A stretch of DNA of 64,000 nucleotides from assembly GCF_000283655.1 (NCBI RefSeq), contig NC_016585.1, positions 67,001-131,000 of the forward strand, in the 5' to 3' direction. Below, one piece after another: positions 1-7,843 of this stretch. The notes below the pieces were generated by a model. That model saw only the letters and a list, made by a program, of their open reading frames with translations, was not told the origin of the DNA and searched no databases. A program made the position numbers and the translations under genes. Source of the DNA: Azospirillum lipoferum 4B. GTDB lineage: Bacteria > Pseudomonadota > Alphaproteobacteria > Azospirillales > Azospirillaceae. Within the stretch, counting starts at the first letter, position 1, and each line of letters begins with the position of its first letter.

Positions 1-2
1 AT

Positions 3-1091
3 TTCCCGCCCGACCGTCTGGCCGACGAGAGCGGCGGCAGCGTCCGCCCGCCGTCGGACCGGCCCGGCCTGTCGATCCTGATGGTGGAGGACGACCACAA
101 CATCCTGGAGAACGGCTGCGCCCTGCTGCGCAGCTGGGGCCACCGGGTGATCGGCGCGTCCGGCGCGGGCGAGGCCCTGCCGGTGCTGCGCGGGGACGAG
201 CCGCTGGACCTGCTGTTCAGCGACATCGTGATGCCGCCGGGCATGAACGGGGCGGAGCTGGCGCGCGAGGCGCGGCGCCTGCGCCCCGACCTTCCGGTTC
301 TGCTGGCCTCGGGCTTCGCCGCCCATGCGGTGGTGGCCGACGACGTGGCGCTGGGCGGCTACGACCTGATCGCCAAGCCCTACGACCCGCTGGAGCTGCG
401 CGACCGTCTGGCCCGCCTGCACCCGCTGGCCCCGTCTCCGCCCCTGGCCTCACCCCTGGCCTCACCCCAGGCCCCGCCGCAGCCATCCCCCCCGCCGCCC
501 GCCCCGCCGGTCCAGCCGGCCGCGGAAGCCCCGCCGCCGCCCATCGCCGAGGCCGTGCCCGAGGCCATGCCCGAGCCCGCCGCCGAGCCCCCTGCCGAGC
601 CTTCAATCCCGCCCGCCGCCCCGCCGTCCGCCGCCCCGCCGCCTGCCGCAACGCCCGGCCCCGCGGCATCGGCGCCGGGCTCCCTGCGCATCCTGGTGGC
701 GGAGGATGTGGAGATGAACCGCCTGCTGGCCGTCACCCTGCTGAAGCAGGCCGGCCACAGCGTCGCGGCGGTGGAGGACGGGGCGCAGGCGGTTGCGGCG
801 ACCGCGGCGGCGGATGGGCGCGAGCCGTTCGACGCGATCCTGATGGACGTGAACATGCCGGTGATGGACGGCCTGGAGGCGACGCGCGCCATCCGCGCCA
901 TGCCCGGCCCGGCCGGCCGAGTCGCCATCGTGGCGCTGACCGCCAACACCTTCCCCGACGACATCGCCCGCTGCTACGAGGCCGGCATGGACTGCCATGT
1001 GCCCAAGCCCATCGACCGCGTGCTGCTGCTGACCGAGATCGCCCGCTGCGTCGCCTCGCGCCGGGCGGTGGAGGCGATGGGGGAGGGGTAG
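3..1091 (+). CDS. C-terminal part of a hybrid sensor kinase or multi-receiver response regulator (5' end outside window)
   Basis: The reading frame is open from the first bases of the window, so this is the 3' part of a longer gene, probably a hybrid histidine kinase. Two receiver (REC) domains are visible. The first begins about residue 25 of the visible part (LSILMVEDD), with phospho-acceptor Asp in LLFSDIVMPP and conserved Lys in LIAKPYDP. A linker of about 90 residues, very rich in Pro and Ala, follows. The second REC (LRILVAEDVEMNR) has its acceptor Asp in AILMDVNMPVMDG and Lys in HVPKPID. No output domain follows, which is typical of hybrid kinases that pass phosphate to a separate partner. 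The histidine kinase core itself is not seen, so the kinase assignment is inference. An internal ATG at 81 lies inside the REC core and is unlikely to be the start. Confidence 0.85.
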   Translation, partial: FPPDRLADESGGSVRPPSDRPGLSILMVEDDHNILENGCALLRSWGHRVIGASGAGEALPVLRGDEPLDLLFSDIVMPPGMNGAELAREARRLRPDLPVLLASGFAAHAVVADDVALGGYDLIAKPYDPLELRDRLARLHPLAPSPPLASPLASPQAPPQPSPPPPAPPVQPAAEAPPPPIAEAVPEAMPEPAAEPPAEPSIPPAAPPSAAPPPAATPGPAASAPGSLRILVAEDVEMNRLLAVTLLKQAGHSVAAVEDGAQAVAATAAADGREPFDAILMDVNMPVMDGLEATRAIRAMPGPAGRVAIVALTANTFPDDIARCYEAGMDCHVPKPIDRVLLLTEIARCVASRRAVEAMGEG

Positions 1092-1262
1092 GGGGGAGGC
1101 GTGAATCTCTGCAGGTACCTGAAAAATCACCAATTGACGAACTGCACACGCAGTCAACTTTGTGCTGAGAACGGTCGCACCTTTGAGAGTAGTGCCATAA
1201 AATATTCTGTATTGACTTTATGTATATTAAATTTCTTCATTTTTGCTATGTTATGAGTAGAA

Positions 1263-1889
1263 TTAATCGGCAGGCGGACGTCGGTCAGCGAGGGCGTCGA
1301 CAGGAATAATCTTACGGTTTACTGAGTCAAAAGTGACGAGTACAGTTCTGCCGATGGGTTGGTAAGTGAGGAGTGCATTCAAATCTTCTTCACTGATGCG
1401 GTTTTTAATAATGTTGTCGATCAACGTGATGAATGCTTCAATCCCGCTTTCGGCGTTATCAGCAGATATATCGGTCTGAACAATAAATTTGAATTTAATG
1501 CCGGGTGAAATCTCGCCAGTTATTGAGTAGGCTGCCGAATAACGGCGAATAGGGGGCACTTTGCCGGCACTGCCGATCAAAGTGATATTTTGTTCATCGG
1601 CGCGCTTCCACAGCGCGAATGCCGCCTTTTTTAGGGCGCCGTATGCGTCCTTGCCCAACTCCTGAAGAACACCGTTGAAGAATCCTGCCGTGACGAATAA
1701 GGCGATGGCTGTGGGTAGATAGAGTTCGATCCCAGCGTAGGGAACGTGTGGCTGACGAATTACCATCAGGTTTGAGTTCGATTTTCCTAGCTGCGTGCGA
1801 AATTCTGACTCTATATCGTCAGGAAGTCCCTCCAATAGCATCAGAATGAAGTTAGGGCGATCTACAGGAAGCATTGCATCACTGGCCAT
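1263..1889 (-). CDS. Hypothetical protein, last gene of the graspetide-like cluster
   Basis: Unrecognised 208-aa protein. The start at 1889 (MASDAML) is chosen because GGAG lies 7 nt upstream; an in-frame ATG at 1943 has no ribosome-binding site. One hydrophobic segment (about residues 57-78, ELYLPTAIALFVTAGFF) could be a membrane helix. The rest is mixed alpha/beta-like sequence with no motif I can name. It lies downstream of the precursor, ATP-grasp and membrane-protein genes on the same strand, after a 136-nt gap, and shares their lower GC content, so it was probably acquired with them. Whether it belongs to the same transcript is not shown. Possible roles (immunity, accessory factor) are speculation. 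Confidence 0.6.
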   Translation of the reverse strand: MASDAMLPVDRPNFILMLLEGLPDDIESEFRTQLGKSNSNLMVIRQPHVPYAGIELYLPTAIALFVTAGFFNGVLQELGKDAYGALKKAAFALWKRADEQNITLIGSAGKVPPIRRYSAAYSITGEISPGIKFKFIVQTDISADNAESGIEAFITLIDNIIKNRISEEDLNALLTYQPIGRTVLVTFDSVNRKIIPVDALADRRPPAD

Positions 1890-2025
1890 TAATATCTCCA
1901 CGATTTTTGTATGTATAGGAAACGAGCTCAAAAAGCAGTCCATTGCAACGAATTCTGTAACAACAGAACCTACCGAAATCTACTTCCGCTGTTCAGTCTC
2001 GGCATTCGGAGGCTGCCGAGGTGCG

Positions 2026-2889
2026 TTACTCTTTAGGAGGTGGCGATTTTAATTCTGTAGACGGATGTGGGGTGATGTCCTTAGCGGGGTTCTTTTCTCG
2101 CTCTGGCAGAACTGCTGGAAATGACGCCTCACAATTCAGTAATGCTCCTTGATCGGTAGTTTTATTTTCTGCTAGCGGCTCGGGTATTGTGGTGTTCATT
2201 GCGGACGTAGGAACGGGCGTTGCCGGCCGTAACTCGTGCGTTTGGACCGGGATCGCTCTGGCAGTGGAGGCTGGTGGCATCACAGTTTCCTGTCCTGCGG
2301 CGGGTGCAAAAAAGCTGGCCGCAATGGCAAGGGTGAACACGACCACGCCGTTGCGAATAAGTCCGATCGCTGTTGATGCTTCGTTTGATCGAATAGTATT
2401 CATAATTTGGAAGCCACTTGCGGCCTTCACAATCTCATCCGCAGCCTCATCGCCGCCTTTGGCAATGACGCGAAGATAACCTGCGCCGTAGCCAAAGCGT
2501 GGCTTCGGGCGTAGGCCGCTGAAGCCGATCATGGCACCGAATAGAAACATGCCCATCGAAACGAACAGAAGAACCGCAATGGCTGTCTTCGCTGGCGTGG
2601 CGGCCAGACCATCGAAAATGGTTTTGGAAACCACGCCTCCGACCGTGACGGCCACCGACAGTGCAGCCGTTAGTTTATTTAATTTCTCGTCGAGCTCCTT
2701 AGCGCGCGTCCACTCAGTCTCAAGGTATTTTTCCAGCTGACTGGTATCGAGAGCCCTGATGTCGGCAAAATCCTCAGCTGTATTCCAGGATTCAAGCCGG
2801 CGCTCTAGGTTCCGATTAACGATAAACATGCCAATTGCATCGGGTACCGCCCACCACGCCCATTGCCGTAACTTTAACAGGAGGGGCAT
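2026..2889 (-). CDS. Membrane protein of the graspetide-like cluster
   Basis: Unrecognised 287-aa protein. The N-terminal half has a charged helical stretch (about residues 35-72, rich in Glu, Lys and Leu), followed by a hydrophobic region at about 74-90, a clear membrane helix at about 102-122 (AIAVLLFVSMGMFLFGAMIG) and another at about 176-198. After the last helix comes a Pro/Thr/Glu-rich tail of about 85 residues, probably exposed outside the membrane. The start overlaps the 3' end of the ATP-grasp gene by 16 nt and has a strong GGAGGA Shine-Dalgarno 6 nt upstream, indicating translational coupling. By position it could act in export, immunity or membrane anchoring of the modified peptide, but no transporter motif is visible. 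Confidence 0.7.
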   Translation of the reverse strand: MPLLLKLRQWAWWAVPDAIGMFIVNRNLERRLESWNTAEDFADIRALDTSQLEKYLETEWTRAKELDEKLNKLTAALSVAVTVGGVVSKTIFDGLAATPAKTAIAVLLFVSMGMFLFGAMIGFSGLRPKPRFGYGAGYLRVIAKGGDEAADEIVKAASGFQIMNTIRSNEASTAIGLIRNGVVVFTLAIAASFFAPAAGQETVMPPASTARAIPVQTHELRPATPVPTSAMNTTIPEPLAENKTTDQGALLNCEASFPAVLPEREKNPAKDITPHPSTELKSPPPKE

Positions 2890-3833
2890 GCCAGTTCCTC
2901 CGCAATCGCCACCGATAAGCCGCGTCCGTCACGGTCAAGCCATCCCCATTCACCCGTCGGGTTTATCTCGATGAACCAATAGCGATCATCCGAGAACGCA
3001 AGGTCGATTGCGCCATATCGCAGGCCAAGATCACTAACAAGTAAACGACAGCGCTCGGCAACATCGGTTGGCAGGTCATAATCCTTATAAATCAGTTTAT
3101 TCTTGGGGCGTACTCGCCAATCGCCATCAATGCCTCCATGCTCATCTGTGATAGCGTCACACCATAAGCGGTCGCCGATAAGTGTGACACGTAGATCTAA
3201 CTTGGGGGCGATGATTCTTTGGCAGGTTGCGGGTGCGAGATGGAAATGCTCATCCGCGCATGCCTTCCAATCAATCAAACTCGTGTAGCCAAAATGCTGA
3301 TGATGTTCATCTTGCAGAAGTACTGTATCGACGCTTTTCAGAGCAACTCGAGTGCCAATCAAGCTTGGTACGTCAGCCTCGCAGTCATTTGTCACTAATG
3401 TCGGCGGAACATCAAAACCGAGATTAGCCGCGCGTCTTAGCTGGTAGGGTTTAGACTCTGCCTGATATGTCACTGCCGGATGGTTCATCCAAACTGCATG
3501 GTCGAACAACATCATGCCGCGCATGGCTCCCGACCATTGCGAGCGCTCAAGCTGTTCCGCTGTTGTCAATGCACGGCTTGGCGTATTTCTCTGGAAGGTT
3601 GCTTGTCGCCACCACACCGAACGCAGTCCGGCTCCAACATACCAAGTTTTTCCACCGTAGCGGCAAGTCATGGTGGCAGCTAAAGGGTCAATGGAGAGCC
3701 TCAAATCAGCAAGTTGATCCCGGTTGATGCGTAAAAATGATACGCTTTGCCGAGAGAGGTGGTCGCAAATTCTATCGGTGGAATAATCCATCAAGCTTGA
3801 TAGAATAAGAACATCGACGCTATCGCCCGTCAT
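2874..3833 (-). CDS. ATP-grasp ligase, MvdC/MvdD-like putative graspetide (RiPP) maturase
   Basis: A 319-aa protein of the ATP-grasp superfamily. The N-terminal preATP-grasp-like part starts DVLILSSLMDYSTDRICDHL and contains FLRINRDQL, as in microviridin-type ligases. The central domain has a nucleotide-binding Lys (VALKSVDTVLLQ), and the C-terminal metal-binding motif is WFIEINPTGEWGWLD, close to the FLEINPxGqW motif of graspetide ligases. Length matches the family (about 320 aa). Such enzymes form omega-ester or omega-amide links between Asp/Glu side chains and Ser/Thr/Lys side chains of a precursor. The start at 3833 lies 4 nt after the stop of the precursor gene; AAGGGA lies about 10 nt upstream. 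An upstream in-frame start at 3896 would sit inside the precursor frame and is less likely. The ligase call is strong; substrate assignment is inferred from adjacency. Confidence 0.85.
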   Translation of the reverse strand: MTGDSVDVLILSSLMDYSTDRICDHLSRQSVSFLRINRDQLADLRLSIDPLAATMTCRYGGKTWYVGAGLRSVWWRQATFQRNTPSRALTTAEQLERSQWSGAMRGMMLFDHAVWMNHPAVTYQAESKPYQLRRAANLGFDVPPTLVTNDCEADVPSLIGTRVALKSVDTVLLQDEHHQHFGYTSLIDWKACADEHFHLAPATCQRIIAPKLDLRVTLIGDRLWCDAITDEHGGIDGDWRVRPKNKLIYKDYDLPTDVAERCRLLVSDLGLRYGAIDLAFSDDRYWFIEINPTGEWGWLDRDGRGLSVAIAEELACPSC

Positions 3834-3837
3834 ATGA

Positions 3838-4026
3838 TTATTGTCCCTTTTGATCCTCACCGGTCTCAAGGTCGTTCTTCTTTGTCTGCCTGCCATATCG
3901 AGAATCGTAAGCGATTAGGCCCTCCTTGCTACGCCACACTCCGGATGCGAAGTCATATACCGCATCTTCCGGCCCTTCGATTTCCCTGAGTTCTGTCGTT
4001 CTTGCCTCACGATGCAGGACGTGCAT
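3838..4026 (-). CDS. Putative graspetide precursor peptide (62 aa)
   Basis: Short peptide encoded immediately upstream of the ATP-grasp ligase. The start at 4026 has an excellent Shine-Dalgarno (GAGGAGG, 7-8 nt upstream); an earlier in-frame ATG at 4086 has none. The N-terminal about 20 residues (MHVLHREARTTELREIEGPE) look like a leader. The rest holds two imperfect Tyr-Asp units (VYDFASGVWRSKEG and AYDSRYGRQTKKN) and ends in an acidic/Lys/Thr-rich tail (KKNDLETGEDQKGQ). The abundance of Asp/Glu near Ser/Thr/Lys is what a graspetide core needs for side-chain cross-links. No Cys is present, so lanthipeptide or sactipeptide chemistry is unlikely. It does not match the microviridin TxKxPSD core, so if real it would be a different graspetide type. 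Identification rests on size, position and composition, not homology. Confidence 0.65.
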   Translation of the reverse strand: MHVLHREARTTELREIEGPEDAVYDFASGVWRSKEGLIAYDSRYGRQTKKNDLETGEDQKGQ

Positions 4027-4343
4027 TGTCACTTCCTCCTCTAAAAAATGCTTCTTGAGATTGAGGGAAACGCATGAATCAAACACAAAAGGCTTGATAT
4101 CATGGTAGTCTTGCCATCTGCAAGAGCATATGTCGGGCGCGTAATTGAAATTTAGCTATAGAATGAGAAGTTTTCCTGCTGCAGCAGTAAGCGTCAACTT
4201 GTATCGCGCTTTGATGTATCTGCTCCGGTAAGAGGCGATTGCTTTCACCTACTCCACCCCCCATTTTCACAAAACTCCCCCAACCCCGGACCAAATTCCT
4301 ATATCCTCTCCGCCCAGGTCCCACCCCTTCGCGGAGCCGCGCC
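4027..4343. other. Intergenic region upstream of the graspetide-like cluster
   Basis: No supported gene. The part next to the precursor gene is AT-rich like the cluster. The part from about 4240 returns to the GC-rich composition of the neighbouring genes. It should hold the promoter of the minus-strand cluster, but I see no clean -35/-10 pair. Confidence 0.5.
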
Positions 4344-5051
4344 ATGCCCCTCGACAGCCGTACCTTCCAGAACGACCGTTTCCCCGCCTGGGCCGAAGAG
4401 CCGCCGGTGCCGTCCGAAGGCTCGCTGGTCCCCGGTTCGCAGTTCCATGACGAGCAGTGGATCATGGCCGCCGGCATGCTGGCGCGCGGCAACAGCTTCC
4501 TTCAGGTCTCCCGCGCCATGGGGTGCAGCCGCACCACGCTCTGGCGGGCCTATTACGGCTCCAAGGATTTCCGTCACAGGGTGTGGTGGGAGCGGCAGGC
4601 GCTGAACCGCGAGGCCGAGCTGCGCCTGTCCTCGCTGCGCATCCTGGTGGCCGAGCAGATCGAGCGGCTGGTCACCTCCGGCGATCCCACCACCGTCCGC
4701 TGGATGGCCGAACGGCTCGGCCTGTTCGACGGCCTCGACCGCCCGGCCTCCAGGCGGCAAGCCGCCGAACAGGACGCGCCGCCCGCTCCCCGGCCGGCCC
4801 CCAGGTCCGCCCCCAGGCCTGAGGATCCGCCCGCCGTCACCATCCCCGAACTGGACGACGACATCCCCGGCGAGCTGCGCGAGCGGATGGCGCCCGATCC
4901 GGCCATGATCGCCGCCATCCTGGCCCGGCCGGAGGGCGAAGGTCCGAAGGGCATCTTCCCCTGGACCGTCAACGAGTACGAGGAGTTCCCCAACCTCAAC
5001 CCCGGCCCGGTCAGCCGCCGCGCCGCCGGTCCCTTCTCCCATCGCCTCTGA
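4344..5051 (+). CDS. Hypothetical protein with an N-terminal helix-turn-helix-like segment
   Basis: A 235-aa protein. Start at 4344 (MPLDSRTFQ) is preferred over an upstream in-frame ATG at 4239, which would add a low-complexity Pro-rich leader. Residues about 36-62 (EQWIMAAGMLARGNSF then LQVSRAMGCSRTTLWRAY) resemble the recognition helices of homeodomain-like or phage terminase small-subunit-like HTH domains. A helical region (ERQALNREAELRLSSLRI) follows, then a Pro/Ala-rich linker at about 135-170 and an acidic C-terminus. Probably DNA-binding; target unknown. It stands alone on the plus strand, 205 nt before the next gene, with codon usage like the chromosome. Confidence 0.6.
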   Translation: MPLDSRTFQNDRFPAWAEEPPVPSEGSLVPGSQFHDEQWIMAAGMLARGNSFLQVSRAMGCSRTTLWRAYYGSKDFRHRVWWERQALNREAELRLSSLRILVAEQIERLVTSGDPTTVRWMAERLGLFDGLDRPASRRQAAEQDAPPAPRPAPRSAPRPEDPPAVTIPELDDDIPGELRERMAPDPAMIAAILARPEGEGPKGIFPWTVNEYEEFPNLNPGPVSRRAAGPFSHRL

Positions 5052-5256
5052 CCGCTCCCCCGGCCGATGCAACATCCGCCGGATCCTGTTCCACGCCGTT
5101 CCACCCCTCTCCCACGCTCCCGATGAGGCCGCCGATACCCCCACCCTCGATACCCCCACCCTGACCGGCCCCGCCGGACTGTCCGACCGGGATGCTTGAT
5201 CGCGCCGCCGATCTGTCCGACCCTGCGTGTCCGTTCGAATACCCGAGGATCACGCG

Positions 5257-6162
5257 ATGACCGCCGGCCCCGCCTTTACCCCAGGCTTCACCTGTGTGCT
5301 CGACGCCCGTGCCAGGCTGGGGGAGGGGCCGGTCTGGTCGGTGGACGATCAGGCGCTCTATTGGGTCGACATCAAGGGCCGGGCGCTGAACCGCTTCGAT
5401 CCGGCCAGCGGGACCAATCATGCGATGGCTCTGCCGGAGGAGATCGGCTGCGTCGCCCCGCGCAAGGGCGGCGGCTTCATCGCCGGCCTGCGCTCCGGCC
5501 TGTGGCAGCTGGACGGGGAGGGGAGACCGGTCGCCTGCCTCGCCGCCAACCCGGAGGACCAGGGCGCCAGCCGCTTCAACGACGGCAAGACCGATCCCGC
5601 CGGCCGCTATCTGGCCGGCACGCTGGACGAGCCCAAGGCCGGCGGCAAGGCGCATCTCTACCGCTATGACCGGCGCGGGCTGGCGGTGCTGGCCGGCGGG
5701 CTGCTGACCTCCAACGGTCTGGCCTTCAGCCCGGACGGGCGGACCCTGTACCATGCCGACACCCCGACCTTCACCGTCCACCGCTACCGCTACGATCCCG
5801 CCACCGGCGCCGTCTCCGACCGCGAGGTCTTCGTCCGGCTGGAGCCGAAGGACGGCGACCGCGGCCGGCCGGACGGCGCGGCGGTGGATGCCGATGGCTG
5901 CTATTGGACGGCGCTGTACGAGGGCGGGCGGGTCGCGCGCTTCTCCCCCGCCGGCGACCTGCTGTCGGAGCATCCGCTGCCGGCGCGCTGCCCGACCATG
6001 GTGGCCTTCGGCGGCCCCGACCTGCGCACCCTCTACGTCACCACCGCCAGCGCCGGCCGCCCCGCCGACGAGCTGGAGCGCCTGCCGCAGTCCGGCGGCC
6101 TGTTCGCCATGACGGTCGATGTGCCGGGCCTGCCGGTCCCGCCCTTCGACCCGGAAGTCTGA
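5257..6162 (+). CDS. SMP-30/gluconolactonase/LRE family lactonase
   Basis: A 301-aa six-bladed beta-propeller hydrolase of the SMP-30/gluconolactonase family. Family metal-site landmarks are visible: the Glu in LGEGPVWSVD, the Asn in RFNDGKTDPAGR, the Asn in SNGLAFSPDGRTLY and the Asp in RPDGAAVDADGCYW. These bind the divalent metal used to open sugar lactones such as gluconolactone or arabinonolactone. No signal peptide is seen, so it should be cytoplasmic. Start at 5257 is supported by a GAGG about 10 nt upstream. The stop lies 2 nt before the ATG of the LysR gene, so the two are probably co-transcribed, though the LysR gene appears functionally linked to the formate dehydrogenase downstream. 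The exact sugar substrate cannot be read from sequence. Confidence 0.88.
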   Translation: MTAGPAFTPGFTCVLDARARLGEGPVWSVDDQALYWVDIKGRALNRFDPASGTNHAMALPEEIGCVAPRKGGGFIAGLRSGLWQLDGEGRPVACLAANPEDQGASRFNDGKTDPAGRYLAGTLDEPKAGGKAHLYRYDRRGLAVLAGGLLTSNGLAFSPDGRTLYHADTPTFTVHRYRYDPATGAVSDREVFVRLEPKDGDRGRPDGAAVDADGCYWTALYEGGRVARFSPAGDLLSEHPLPARCPTMVAFGGPDLRTLYVTTASAGRPADELERLPQSGGLFAMTVDVPGLPVPPFDPEV

Positions 6163-6164
6163 CG

Positions 6165-7115
6165 ATGTTCCGGAAGTTCGTCTATCTGCTGGCCCTGGCG
6201 CGCGAGAAGCATTTCGGCCGCGCGGCGGAAAGCTGCCACGTCTCGCAGCCCACCCTCTCCAACGCCATCCGCCAGTTGGAGGAGGAGCTTCAGGTCCCCA
6301 TCGTCGAGCGCGGCCAGAAGTTCGAAGGCTTCACGCCGGAGGGGCTGACGGTCCTCGAATACGCCCGCCGCATCGTCGGCGAGCGCGACAACCTGCGCCA
6401 CGAGCTGCTGGCGCTCGCCCAGGGCGTCACCGGCCATCTGCGGGTGGGGGCGATTCCCTCCGCCCTGCCGGTGGTGCCGCATGTGCTGGCGCCCTTCACC
6501 ACCCGCTTCCCGCACATCCGCTCCACCGTCGTCTCGCTCAGTTCGCGCGAGATCCAGCGCGGCCTCGACGAATTCGAACTCGACGCCGCCATCACCTATC
6601 TCGACAACGAACCGCTGAACAACGTCCGCACCCTGCCGCTCTACACCGAGCGCTACCATCTGCTGGCCCGCCGCGACGACCTGTCCGACGAGCGGATCGC
6701 CCAGGGCGCCGTGACCTGGGAAACGGCGGCGGGTCTGCGGCTCTGCCTGCTGACCCCGGACATGCAGAACCGCCGCATCGCCGACACCGCCTTCCGCATG
6801 ACCGGGCGGACGGTGCAGCCGGCGATGGAGACCAACTCCATCGTCACCCTCTACACCATCGTCCGCGCCGGCAGCTGCGCCAGCATCGTCCCCGGCCAGC
6901 TGCTGACCTTCGTGCCGCCCCACCCGGACATCGTCGCCCTGCCGCTGGTCGACCCCGAACTGAGCCATGTCGTCGGCCTCGCCTACGCCGACCGCGACCC
7001 GCCGCCGCCGCTCGCCAAGGCGCTGGCGGTCGCGGCATCCGACGCCGACATCGCCCAGCGCGTCGCCATCGGCATCGCCGAAGCGATGATCCCCTGGCGG
7101 GTGGCGATCCGCTGA
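6165..7115 (+). CDS. LysR-family regulator, probable regulator of the formate dehydrogenase operon (FdsR-like)
   Basis: A 316-aa LysR-type transcriptional regulator. The N-terminal winged HTH (FVYLLALAREKHFGRAAESCHVSQPTLS, about residues 4-31) is followed by the linker helix and a periplasmic-binding-like effector domain from about residue 90 (GHLRVGAIPSALPVV). It lies directly upstream of fdsGBA-fdhD-fdsD in the same orientation. A 17-nt palindrome with the T-N11-A LysR signature lies just 12 nt after its stop. In Cupriavidus necator a LysR protein, FdsR, controls the fds operon; the same role here is inferred from synteny. The start at 6165 is 2 nt after the lactonase stop. Confidence 0.85.
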   Translation: MFRKFVYLLALAREKHFGRAAESCHVSQPTLSNAIRQLEEELQVPIVERGQKFEGFTPEGLTVLEYARRIVGERDNLRHELLALAQGVTGHLRVGAIPSALPVVPHVLAPFTTRFPHIRSTVVSLSSREIQRGLDEFELDAAITYLDNEPLNNVRTLPLYTERYHLLARRDDLSDERIAQGAVTWETAAGLRLCLLTPDMQNRRIADTAFRMTGRTVQPAMETNSIVTLYTIVRAGSCASIVPGQLLTFVPPHPDIVALPLVDPELSHVVGLAYADRDPPPPLAKALAVAASDADIAQRVAIGIAEAMIPWRVAIR

Positions 7116-7127
7116 CGGGCCATTCTT

Positions 7128-7144
7128 GATAGCCAAAAGCTATC
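7128..7144. promoter_or_regulatory. Candidate LysR-type binding site upstream of fdsG
   Basis: A perfect inverted repeat GATAGC-CAAAA-GCTATC lies between the LysR gene and fdsG, in an AT-rich patch of otherwise GC-rich DNA. It contains T-N11-A (T at 7130, A at 7142), the consensus core of LysR sites. The position about 165 nt before the fdsG start fits an operator or activation site for the fds operon. Confidence 0.55.
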
Positions 7145-7309
7145 GGCTCATCGGAAAATAAAATTTGCTGGCATACCGTATCCTCCGCCACTCTGACGGT
7201 GCCGGGCGCTGAGAGTTGCCCGGAAAAAGCCAACAGAGCCAAGCCAGAACGACGCCGACCCAAGGGGAAACCCCAAGTGCGGCGCGGACGATCGCAAGGA
7301 GGGATACCC

Positions 7310-7843
7310 GTGAACGCTTGCCATCCGTGGAGCGCTGAGCGCGCCATGACGATTGTCGAAGACAATCGGCATCTGCGCGGCGCCCTGCTGCCGATCCTCC
7401 ACGCCCTGCAGGAAGAGTTCGGCTATATCGACGAACAGGCCATCCCCCTGCTGGCGACGGAGCTGAACCTCTCGCGCGCCGACGTGCATGGCGTCGTCTC
7501 CTTCTATCACGAATTCCGCCGCGAGAAGCCCGGCCGCCACATCGTCAAGGTCTGCCGGGCCGAGGCCTGCCAGTCGATGGGCGCCAACGCCCTGGTCGAC
7601 CACATCAAGAAGAGCCTGCAGGTCGATTTCCACGGCACCACCGCCGATGGCGCCTTCACGCTGGAACCGGTCTTCTGCCTGGGCAACTGCGCCCTCTCCC
7701 CCGCCGTCATGATCGACGAGAACCTGCACGGCCGGGTCTCTCCCGACCGCTTCGACGAGCTGGCGGCCGAGACGCGGACCAACCCGCAGGCCCATCAGCA
7801 AATCCCCCGCGCCCTCAGCCAGCATAAGGGGCATGCGCAATGA
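7310..7843 (+). CDS. fdsG: NAD-dependent formate dehydrogenase, gamma subunit
   Basis: NuoE/HoxE-like [2Fe-2S] subunit, 177 aa from a GTG start at 7310 with a near-perfect AAGGAGGG Shine-Dalgarno 6 nt upstream. The usual annotation from ATG 7346 would drop 12 residues and lose that site. The thioredoxin-like iron-sulfur fold has its four Cys ligands in VCRAEACQ and [10 protein letters not shown]. It passes electrons within the soluble FdsABGD complex, which oxidises formate to CO2 and reduces NAD+. It is the first structural gene of the operon; its 3' end overlaps fdsB by 4 nt (ATGA), indicating translational coupling. Confidence 0.93.
   Translation: MNACHPWSAERAMTIVEDNRHLRGALLPILHALQEEFGYIDEQAIPLLATELNLSRADVHGVVSFYHEFRREKPGRHIVKVCRAEACQSMGANALVDHIKKSLQVDFHGTTADGAFTLEPVFCLGNCALSPAVMIDENLHGRVSPDRFDELAAETRTNPQAHQQIPRALSQHKGHAQ

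Noticed and set aside
4239-4343. Longer N-terminus of the HTH-like protein
   Set aside because: Adds a Pro/Arg-rich stretch with no ribosome-binding site; the ATG at 4344 is better.
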